Of a stretch of 60,787 nt of DNA, positions 39,985 through 47,348 are shown piece after piece (within the stretch, counting starts at the first letter, position 1; every line of letters starts with the position of its first letter). Position numbers and translations under genes: made by a program. Source of the DNA: Prevotella sp. (lineage in GTDB: Bacteria; Bacteroidota; Bacteroidia; Bacteroidales; Bacteroidaceae); assembly GCA_017470345.1 (NCBI GenBank), contig JAFUEP010000022.1:1-60787 (forward strand), in the 5' to 3' direction. The notes below the pieces were generated by a model. That model saw only the letters and a list, made by a program, of their open reading frames with translations, was not told where the DNA came from and ran no database searches.

Positions 39985-42210
39985 TTAGTCGTTATATTTC
40001 CATCCGGGGTTCTGGACGAGGTTCTTGTTGCGCTTGAGGTCGGTGAAGGAGATGGGCCAGAAGTACATCTTGTCGGTGAACGTGGCGGAGAGGTTGTAGA
40101 CAGGGATGACCTGCATGAACTCGTTGCGGTTGGCAGAGGTCATGAAAACGTTGAGTCCGTAGATGCGCTTGTTCTCCTCGACGGGTGCGTCCATCCATCG
40201 GCGCAGGTCGAAGTAGCGCTTGCCCTCGCCCATGAACTCAATCATGCGCTCGCGCTTCAGCTTGGCGCGGAGCAGGTCCTGGTCGGCATATTCCTGAGCG
40301 GTGTAGTCGGGCAGTCCGGCGCGTATGCGTATGGGGCGTATGCCGCGCTTCATCTCCTGCAGGTCGCGTCCGGTGATGGTCGTGGGCTGGCCCTTCCAGT
40401 CGGTCTGCTGATAGGTCTGTCCCTGGGTGAGCTCGTTGAGGCACTCGGCATAGAGCAGGAGGATGTCAGCATAGCGGATGGCGGGCTCGAACTTGACCCG
40501 GACCTGACCATAGCTGCCGCCGCCGCTGGGCTGTGCAGCGAAGAAGTCGTAGGGGTGATAATACTTCTTGATGCCGATGCCGGTGCGGAGGTAGGCGAAG
40601 GAGTTGCGATAGCCGTCGGCTCCGGCGCGATAGTAGGTCACCTGCTTCATCTGGTCAGCAGGGGTGGGATTGCCGAGCTGCTCCCAGATGGTGCCGTTGT
40701 AGGCGACGGAGGCATAGAATCGTGGCTCGCGTCCGGCATACTGATGGCTGACGTTCATGCGCTGCGACATGGAGAGGGAGCGGTTGGTGGGGTTGGCGAG
40801 CACCTCGGGATAGACGTCGTTCTGGACCTCTGCGCGGGTGAGGAAGCCGGTGGGGCGCTCGCGGTCGTTGCCGGGGTTGTCGACGGTGGTCTCGCCAGGC
40901 GTGCGCCACTCGCTGTACATGCCGTCGACGTCGGAGCCGTCCTTCATGTAGTAGGTGTCGACCATCTTCTGCGTCAGTCCGTGGGTGTTCCATCCGTTGA
41001 GCGACGTGGGCATGGCGTGGCCCACGAGCGATGCGATGCCGTTGTCGTGGTCGCCGGTCTCGATGTTGCCGCGGGTGAAGATGAGCTCGGGGTTGCCCTC
41101 GGGGCTGGCCACGCCGTTGAAGAGGTTGCGATAGGAGAGGTAGGGGTCGATGTTCTGCCATCCGTCGGGCCAGTTCTTGTCAGAGAAGTCGGCGTCGGCG
41201 GGGGGCACGACGGTGACGGGGCGGTCGTCGGTGGCCACGTCGTTGTAGGGCTCGGTGTAGAGGTCGTAGACGCCGAGGTCGATGACGTCCTTGCAGGCGG
41301 CGGCGGCGCGGGCCCAGCGGGTCTCGTCGTAGGTGAGCGAGAGCAGCGGCGTGCCGTCGAAGTTGCGGAGCAGTCGGGCGACGTCGTCGGTGACGTTGGC
41401 GGGGTGGTGTCCGTTCTGCAGCTGACCGTTGGCCAGGGGCGAGGCGGCATAGGTGAGGACGATGGCGCGGGTGGCCAGAGCGGCACCGATGGTGGGTCGC
41501 ATGACGTTGGAACCGTCGCGGCGCAGGGCCTTCAGCTCTCCGGCCGCCTTGAGCATCTCAGAGGCGATGTAGGTGGCGCACTCCTCGTAGGTGGAGCGGG
41601 GCGTGGCCAGGTCGTCGTAGCTGAGCGTATAGTCGGCACCCTCGTCGGCCATGATGGGCACGGGTCCGAACTTGCGGAGCAGGAGCCAGTAGTAGTAGGC
41701 ACGCACGAATCGGGCCTGACCGCGGTAGTCGTCGACCTCGTCGGGCGTCATGGCCGTGTTGCGATCGATGTTGTGGATGAAGATGGAGGCCTGGTAGATG
41801 CCCTGATAGCATCGCACCCATGCGTCCTGACCCTGGTGCTCGTCGTAGTTGCCCTCGTGGAAGGAGTTATACGAAGCCCAGTCGGCATCCTTGGAGTCGC
41901 CGAAGGAGTTGTCGCGGTCGCCGTAGTACATGTCGTCGTCGAAGTTGAAGGGGTTCCATGCGCCGCCCTCGCCTCCGGTGCCACCCTTGGAGCCCACCTC
42001 GATGTTGGAGCCGTTGAGGAAGGAGTAGGCGTGGGCGAGCCACTGGTCGCACTGGATCTTGTCGGTGAAGACGCTCTCCAGGGTCTTGCTGTCGTCGAAG
42101 TATTTGTCGCTGTCGAGGTCGGTGCAGCTGATGGCTGCTGCGGCAATGCCGCAGCACACCAGACTGGACAGCAGCCAGTTATTGATGTTATTGGTAATCA
42201 TATCTTTCAA
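39985..42210 (-). CDS. susD: SusD/RagB family outer-membrane lipoprotein
   Basis: 741 residues. Lipoprotein signal with Cys29 (AAAAISCTDLDSDKYFDD) and the repeat-encoded SLVCCGIAA just before it. SusD landmarks are CYQGIYQASIFIHNID, DDYRGQARFVRAYYYWLLLRKFGPVPI, TYEECATYIASEMLKAA, YADILLLYAECLNELTQG and a C-terminal ERMIEFMGEGKRYFDLRRW. These proteins form the lid of the SusC transporter and capture glycan fragments at the cell surface. It lies 21 nt downstream of susC in a spacer made of TTTTCAAT repeats and is surely in the same transcript. It is longer than most SusD proteins (about 500-650). Confidence 0.93.
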   Translation of the reverse strand: MKDMITNNINNWLLSSLVCCGIAAAAISCTDLDSDKYFDDSKTLESVFTDKIQCDQWLAHAYSFLNGSNIEVGSKGGTGGEGGAWNPFNFDDDMYYGDRDNSFGDSKDADWASYNSFHEGNYDEHQGQDAWVRCYQGIYQASIFIHNIDRNTAMTPDEVDDYRGQARFVRAYYYWLLLRKFGPVPIMADEGADYTLSYDDLATPRSTYEECATYIASEMLKAAGELKALRRDGSNVMRPTIGAALATRAIVLTYAASPLANGQLQNGHHPANVTDDVARLLRNFDGTPLLSLTYDETRWARAAAACKDVIDLGVYDLYTEPYNDVATDDRPVTVVPPADADFSDKNWPDGWQNIDPYLSYRNLFNGVASPEGNPELIFTRGNIETGDHDNGIASLVGHAMPTSLNGWNTHGLTQKMVDTYYMKDGSDVDGMYSEWRTPGETTVDNPGNDRERPTGFLTRAEVQNDVYPEVLANPTNRSLSMSQRMNVSHQYAGREPRFYASVAYNGTIWEQLGNPTPADQMKQVTYYRAGADGYRNSFAYLRTGIGIKKYYHPYDFFAAQPSGGGSYGQVRVKFEPAIRYADILLLYAECLNELTQGQTYQQTDWKGQPTTITGRDLQEMKRGIRPIRIRAGLPDYTAQEYADQDLLRAKLKRERMIEFMGEGKRYFDLRRWMDAPVEENKRIYGLNVFMTSANRNEFMQVIPVYNLSATFTDKMYFWPISFTDLKRNKNLVQNPGWKYND
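42136..42156 (-). repeat. Signal-peptide palindrome, copy d (SusD)
   Basis: Arms TGCTGCGGCA/TGCCGCAGCA as in copy c, about 54 nt inside susD. The encoded peptide is CCGIAAA. Confidence 0.85.
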
Positions 42211-42231
42211 TTTTCAATTTTCAATTTTCAA
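42203..42231. repeat. TTTTCAAT tandem repeat between susC and susD
   Basis: Four copies of an 8-bp unit (CAATTTTCAATTTTCAATTTT pattern, given here in part) span the end of the susD leader and abut the stop codon of susC at 42232. Confidence 0.75.
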
Positions 42232-45200
42232 TTACAAGTTGACCTGCATGCCGAGGGTGACGGCCTTCGTGATAGGATAGTCCTCGCCGCGGGGCTGGAG
42301 CGACTCGGGATCCCAGATGCTGAACTTCTTGTGGAGGAAGAAGAGGTTGGAGGCCGAGACGTAGAAGCGGATGTTCTGGAAGTGGATCTTGTTGACCAGC
42401 TGCTTGGGCAGGGTGTAGCCGATGTCGAGGTTCTTCAGTCGGAGGTAGCGGCCGTCGCGCAGCCAGAACGTAGAGTTGCGGAAGTTGTTGCCATTGCCGC
42501 CGTAGCTCAGGCGCGGATAGTCGGCATTGACGTCCTCGTTGGGCTGTATGCCGAGCATCGAGGCCGTCTCGGAGTCGACCCATCGGTTCTCGAGCAGGCC
42601 CTTGAAGACGTTGCCCCACTGGCCCTCGCTGAAGGCGTAGACGTTCTTGCCGTAGGTCATGAAGGTCGACTTGCCGGCGCCCTGGAAGTGGAGGTTGAAG
42701 TCGAAGCCCTTCCAAGCCACCGAGAGGCCGAGGCCGTAGATGAGGTTGGGGCGGTCGGTGGCACCGATGGCGCACTCGTCGCCGCCGTCGATGATGCCGT
42801 CGCCGTTGACGTCCTTATACTTGATGTCGCCGGGCTGGACGGGTCCGAAGGTCTGGGTGGGCGAGTTGCGGATGTCGTCGTAGTCGCGGAAGAGTCCCTC
42901 GGCGATGAGTCCGCGCACCTGGTTGACGCGATAGCCGTGCTGGTTCTGGTAGGGGTAGACGTTGTTCTCCTCGTCGTACTCGCCGATCTCGTTCTTCGAG
43001 TAGGTCATGTTGCCGCGGACGGTCAGGCTGACATCGCCGAAACGCTCCTCGTAGCGGAAGTTGCCGTCGAAGCCGCGCGACTTCACCGATCCGACGTTGG
43101 CCTTCGGGTAGTTCCAGTTGTTGTTGCCGGCGTCCCAGTACTCCAGACCGACGGTCGTGGGCAGGAAGCGGCGCTCCTGGTAGATGCCGGTGCGCTTCTC
43201 GTCGAAGTAGTCGACGGTGAGCGAGAACTTGTTGCCGAAGAGGACGAGGTCGATGCCGAGGTCGTTCTTCGTGGCCACCTCCCAAGTGACGCCCTCAGAG
43301 GCCACCTGGCGATAGCGTATGCCGCTGTACGAGTTGGTGAAGTACTGTCCCCAGTAGTATCCGGCGCCGCCGCCGCCCTGGTTGCGCTCGCTCTCGGTGA
43401 TAGAGCTGATGAGGGTGTAGAGATAGGGGAAGCGCGAGTCGCCGGTGGTGTCGGAGCCTACCTTACCGTGCGAGAAGCGGATCTTGAACATGTCGAGCCA
43501 GGGGGCCTTACGTTTCACCCAAGGCTCCTCGCCCACGTTCCATGCCACGGACCATGCGGGGAAGAAGCCCCAGCGGTGACCGTCGGCGAAGTTCTCCGAG
43601 CCGTTGTAGCCGAAGTTATAGTCGAGGAAGTAGCGATACTTGTAGTTATAGGTGGCCTGTGCTGCAAGGCCCTTGTTCTTGCGCGAGACCGAGTTCTTGA
43701 TGTCGGTGCCCAGGTTCTGGGTCGAGATCTGCTGGTTCTCGGTGTACTTCACGTTGGCGCCGAAGTTGTGGGCGTCGAGGAAGGAGCGGTCCCAGTGGAG
43801 CAGCAGGTCGAGGAACTCGCGGCGCCAGCCGCTGTTCGACGTCGACTGCGTCATGTCGCGGGCGCTCTGCAGCAGGTCGAAGTCGAGCTGTCCGGTCTCC
43901 GTGTTGCGCGAGCTGGCCCGGTAGAGGGCGGGCAGCCGGTGGTGCTGGATGGCGTTCTCGTTGTGGGTGTCGAGTCCGAAGCGTCCGGTGAAGTTGAGGC
44001 CCTTGGTGATGAACGAGAGGTCCTGCTCGAGCGTGACGTTGGTCTGGATGTCGTTCTGCCACTCGTTGTTGTAGCCCGTCTGGGTCGAGGAGACCCACGG
44101 GTTGATGTAGTTCTCGTTGATGGTGCGCACCTCGACGCCGTCGATGGTCTCGACGTTGTAGGAGCCCTTGGCGGGATAGTAGCCGTTGCTGTAGACGACG
44201 GGCGTGAAGAGGGCGTTGTAGCCGAAGAGCTGCCCCCAGACCTTGTCGTCGCCGATGCCCGGCGAGTTGCGCTTGTTGAGGTTGCCGCCGATGCCGAGCT
44301 TGAGCAGGGTGGTCTTCGTCACGTCGATGTCGACGTTCATGCGGTAGTTCCAGCGCTTGTAGTTGGCGTTGGTGTCGTACTTCTTCTTCAGCGTGTTGTC
44401 GGTCTTATACATACCCTCGTCCTCGGTGTAGGCCATCGAGACGTAGTAGCGGGCCGTCTCGCCGCCGCCGCTGAGGTTGAGGTTGGCGCGATAGCTCATG
44501 GCGCCGTCCTTGAGCAGGAGGTCCTGCCAGTTGACGTTGGGATAGAGGTCAGGGTCGAGTCCCTCGCGGATGATGTCGAGCTCGACGGGCTGATAGAGCA
44601 CGCCGAGGTTGCGGGTGACGCGGGCCTCGTTGAGATAGTTGGCATACTGGAAGCCGTCGACGAACTCGGGCGTGATGGTGCGGGTGTTGTAGGACGTCTC
44701 CACCTTGCCGTTGATCTGCACCTTGCCGGCCTTACCGTGCTTGGTGGTGATGAGGACGACGCCGTTAGCACCCTTGGAGCCGTAGATGGCCGTGGCCGAG
44801 GCATCCTTCAGGACGGAGAAGTTCTCGATGTCCTCGATGTTGATGTCGTCGATGTTGTCGCGCTCGAAGCCGTCGACGAGGATGTAGGCCTTCGAGCTGG
44901 CGCCGAAGGTGGAGATGCCTCGGATCCAGAACTCCGACGTATTCTTGCCGGGCTGTCCGCTGGACTGGAAGGCCATGATGCCCGGGACGTTACCGGCCAG
45001 CGTGTTCGTCAGGTTCGACGTCGAGTAGTGCTTCAGGTCGTCCATCTTGACGTTGGTCACGGCACCCGTGACGGTCAGCTTCTTCTGCGTGCCCATACCG
45101 GTGACGACGACCTCGTCGACGGCGTTCTGGACGTCCTCCACGAGCTGGATGTTGATGACGGTCTTGTCGCCCTTGACGAGCACCTCCTGGGTCTTGTAGC

Positions 45201-45429
45201 CGATGTATGAGAAGACGAGCGTGCGGTATTGCTCGACCTTGATCTTATAGTTGCCGTCGTAGTCGGTGATGGTGCCGAGGCCCTTGGCGTCCTTGACGAT
45301 GACGGAGCCGCCGATGACGGCCTCGCCCGACTGGTCGGTGACGCGTCCGGTGATGGTTATCTCGTTCTGTGCCAGGGCCGACAGCGTCGTGCCCAGCACA
45401 AGGAGTAATGCTATGATATATCTTTTCAT
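42232..45429 (-). CDS. susC: SusC/RagA TonB-linked outer-membrane transporter
   Basis: 1,065 residues with signal peptide MKRYIIALLLVLGTTLSALAQ. Residues ~25-105 form the carboxypeptidase-regulatory-like domain (ITGRVTDQSGEAVIGGSVIVKDAKGLGTITDYDGNY region). DEVVVTGMGTQKK then leads to the plug, with the SusC signature FWIRGISTFGASSKAYILVDGFERD and NIEDIENFSVLKDASATAIYGSKGANGVVLITTKHG. The remainder is the 22-strand barrel, ending in TKAVTLGMQVNL. It imports oligosaccharides with energy from TonB-ExbBD. No extended STN domain is seen, consistent with regulation by the HTCS rather than an anti-sigma system. It is the third gene of the minus-strand run, after the glutaminase-like and IPT/NHL genes. 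Confidence 0.95.
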   Translation of the reverse strand: MKRYIIALLLVLGTTLSALAQNEITITGRVTDQSGEAVIGGSVIVKDAKGLGTITDYDGNYKIKVEQYRTLVFSYIGYKTQEVLVKGDKTVINIQLVEDVQNAVDEVVVTGMGTQKKLTVTGAVTNVKMDDLKHYSTSNLTNTLAGNVPGIMAFQSSGQPGKNTSEFWIRGISTFGASSKAYILVDGFERDNIDDINIEDIENFSVLKDASATAIYGSKGANGVVLITTKHGKAGKVQINGKVETSYNTRTITPEFVDGFQYANYLNEARVTRNLGVLYQPVELDIIREGLDPDLYPNVNWQDLLLKDGAMSYRANLNLSGGGETARYYVSMAYTEDEGMYKTDNTLKKKYDTNANYKRWNYRMNVDIDVTKTTLLKLGIGGNLNKRNSPGIGDDKVWGQLFGYNALFTPVVYSNGYYPAKGSYNVETIDGVEVRTINENYINPWVSSTQTGYNNEWQNDIQTNVTLEQDLSFITKGLNFTGRFGLDTHNENAIQHHRLPALYRASSRNTETGQLDFDLLQSARDMTQSTSNSGWRREFLDLLLHWDRSFLDAHNFGANVKYTENQQISTQNLGTDIKNSVSRKNKGLAAQATYNYKYRYFLDYNFGYNGSENFADGHRWGFFPAWSVAWNVGEEPWVKRKAPWLDMFKIRFSHGKVGSDTTGDSRFPYLYTLISSITESERNQGGGGAGYYWGQYFTNSYSGIRYRQVASEGVTWEVATKNDLGIDLVLFGNKFSLTVDYFDEKRTGIYQERRFLPTTVGLEYWDAGNNNWNYPKANVGSVKSRGFDGNFRYEERFGDVSLTVRGNMTYSKNEIGEYDEENNVYPYQNQHGYRVNQVRGLIAEGLFRDYDDIRNSPTQTFGPVQPGDIKYKDVNGDGIIDGGDECAIGATDRPNLIYGLGLSVAWKGFDFNLHFQGAGKSTFMTYGKNVYAFSEGQWGNVFKGLLENRWVDSETASMLGIQPNEDVNADYPRLSYGGNGNNFRNSTFWLRDGRYLRLKNLDIGYTLPKQLVNKIHFQNIRFYVSASNLFFLHKKFSIWDPESLQPRGEDYPITKAVTLGMQVNL

Positions 45430-45462
45430 AACTATGAACTATGAACTGTTAACTATGAACTA
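45430..45462. repeat. AACTATGAACT short tandem repeat upstream of susC
   Basis: Degenerate copies of ACTATGAACT/TTAACTATGAAC fill the 30-nt gap between the IPT/NHL gene and susC. They leave little room for a separate promoter, supporting co-transcription. Confidence 0.65.
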
Positions 45463-47253
45463 CTGTGCCTCCAGGTTTTCCTCCATCGTGATGGTGCGGA
45501 TGGCGTAGTTGTAAGTATCGAGAATGTAGAAGATGAGGGTGTTCTCGCCCGTGATGGCGTCGCGGTGGACGTCGTTGACGAGACCCGTGGGACGGTTGAA
45601 GCGGGCGAAGTCGCGCAGCTCGCCGTTCTCGTTGCCCCAGGTGTTGCCGTCGGCATGGGTGGCATAGCCGCCGCCGGCATAGGTCTTGACGATGCCCTCG
45701 GGTGTGAGCAGACGGATGGCATTGTTCTGCGAGTCGCAGAAGTAGAAGTCGTAGATGTCGTCGCGCCCCTGGGCCTCATATTCCTCGTTCTTGACGAAGG
45801 TGCCCTGGTAGGGACGGTTCAAGAGGGCCGAGAGGCCCACGCCGTCAGTGAATCCCGAGTGCGACATGTCGCCGGCCACGCGGTAGGGAGCCGAGAAGCG
45901 ATGCGTCTGCTCGTTGTAGTCGGTGCGCAGGATGTAGTTGCGGTTGATGACGACGATGTAGGCAAACTTGCCCGTGGGATGGATGTCGATCTGGAACTCC
46001 CAGGAGACGTCCTGCACGGTGAAGAGCTTCTCGAAAGCGCCAGTGCCGGTGCTGGTGCCGGTGTTGACGTCGTAGAGGTTCTGGTTGGCGTATGGGCTCC
46101 ACGACATGCCGGTGCCGCCGAGCGAGTCGGGCAGCTGGGTGGCCCAATACTTGTCCATGTCGAGGCGCAGCACCTCACCCTGTGCGAAACTGGTGAAGTA
46201 GAGCTCGCCGTTGGGGTGTAGCGAGGCGCCGTTGCACTGGCGATAGTTGGCCAGGGGTCGCACGGTGGAGCCGCTGCTGAAGTCGCCGTTGGGGTCGCGG
46301 TCGACGATGTAGACCGAGTTGGCGCGATAGTTGGCGTCGTCGTTGTCGGCCGAGATGATGAGGTGCTCGCGCCACTTCTTCTGGTCGGCCGTGGCCGTCT
46401 GGTCCCAGCCCTCGGGGGCGTAGCCGCTCTTGCGCATGACGGGCTGGCCGTTGGCGTCGAGGACGGGGTTGCCCTCTTCGTCCACCTCAGGCACCTCGAT
46501 GTAGGCATACGTGCCGTCCTCATTATACATGAAGGGGTCGACGGCGAAGTCGATGGTGCGCAGGCGCTGGTTGTTGAACTTGTTCAGGGGCAGGATGGTG
46601 CGCACGGTCTGTTCCTTGAGGTCGATGAGCTGGATGCCGTGGGCGACGGTGCCGAAGCGCGGCTCCTGGTCGTAGACGACGAAGAGCTGGTCGTGGTTGT
46701 AGGGCGAGAACTGCATGACGCCGTCGTTCTTGAAGCCCGTGCACTCGCTGAAGGGTCCGTCCTGCCAGACGGCGTCGTCGTAGAAGTCGAAGGGCTTGCC
46801 GCAGAGCTTGCCGACGACCATCTTGCGCTCATATTCGAAGCGGTCGGGAGCTGTGCCCTTCTTGCCCTGCACGCTGACCTCGACGTCGGCAAAGAGGCGC
46901 GAGCCCTCGATGTGGTTGTAGGCGGCGCCGGGCAGGTAGCAATAGATGGCGTTAGACTTGACGCTGACGACGACGGCCTGCTTGCCGCCGATGGTGACGC
47001 TGACGGCCGAGGAGTCGTTGCCGAAGTTAGAGCCCTGGATGACGATTTGCTGTCCTACGCTGCCCGATGTGGGCGTGAAGGAGCTGACGGTCACGGGCTT
47101 CGACGGATCGTAGGGATCCGACGTCTGCACGCCGACATAGTCTTCAACCGTGGTCGAAGACTCGCTGCAGCTGCTCATTGCAGCAGCGAGGCCTCCGATC
47201 ACGGTCGCGATGACGACTAACGACGTGAATGAATTTCGTTTCGTTAGGTTCAT
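45460..47253 (-). CDS. IPT/TIG-domain plus NHL-type propeller lipoprotein
   Basis: 597 residues; lipobox region AAAMSSCSES with Cys29. Residues ~50-135 are an IPT/TIG domain (VTVSSFTPTSGSVGQQIVIQGSNFGND, SVTIGGKQAVVVSVKSNAIYCYLP). The remainder is a beta-propeller with repeats such as LFVVYDQEPRFGTVAHGIQLIDL, GELYFTSFAQGEVLRLD, FVVIN-type strands, and a final NHL-like DDIYDFYFCDSQNNAIRLLTPEGIVKTYAGGG and RPTGLVNDVHRD. Such IPT-NHL lipoproteins are frequent in Bacteroidota PULs as surface glycan-binding proteins beside SusC/SusD. Placement before susC instead of after susD is less usual. Confidence 0.85.
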   Translation of the reverse strand: MNLTKRNSFTSLVVIATVIGGLAAAMSSCSESSTTVEDYVGVQTSDPYDPSKPVTVSSFTPTSGSVGQQIVIQGSNFGNDSSAVSVTIGGKQAVVVSVKSNAIYCYLPGAAYNHIEGSRLFADVEVSVQGKKGTAPDRFEYERKMVVGKLCGKPFDFYDDAVWQDGPFSECTGFKNDGVMQFSPYNHDQLFVVYDQEPRFGTVAHGIQLIDLKEQTVRTILPLNKFNNQRLRTIDFAVDPFMYNEDGTYAYIEVPEVDEEGNPVLDANGQPVMRKSGYAPEGWDQTATADQKKWREHLIISADNDDANYRANSVYIVDRDPNGDFSSGSTVRPLANYRQCNGASLHPNGELYFTSFAQGEVLRLDMDKYWATQLPDSLGGTGMSWSPYANQNLYDVNTGTSTGTGAFEKLFTVQDVSWEFQIDIHPTGKFAYIVVINRNYILRTDYNEQTHRFSAPYRVAGDMSHSGFTDGVGLSALLNRPYQGTFVKNEEYEAQGRDDIYDFYFCDSQNNAIRLLTPEGIVKTYAGGGYATHADGNTWGNENGELRDFARFNRPTGLVNDVHRDAITGENTLIFYILDTYNYAIRTITMEENLEAQ

Positions 47254-47348
47254 ATTCTTAGGTTTTTTTTGTTCTTTCTCTTTTTTTCGTGATAACGTTA
47301 TTCCGGGATTTCGATCTCTCGGGGATAATGTTATAACGGGAATTCCGG

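Noticed and set aside
39778-45210. An 1,810-codon open frame on the + strand opposite susC, susD and the DUF4973 gene
   Set aside because: It is antisense to clear SusC/SusD genes and its translation is Val/Gly/Ala/Leu-rich without domains; GC-rich codon structure leaves the opposite strand open.
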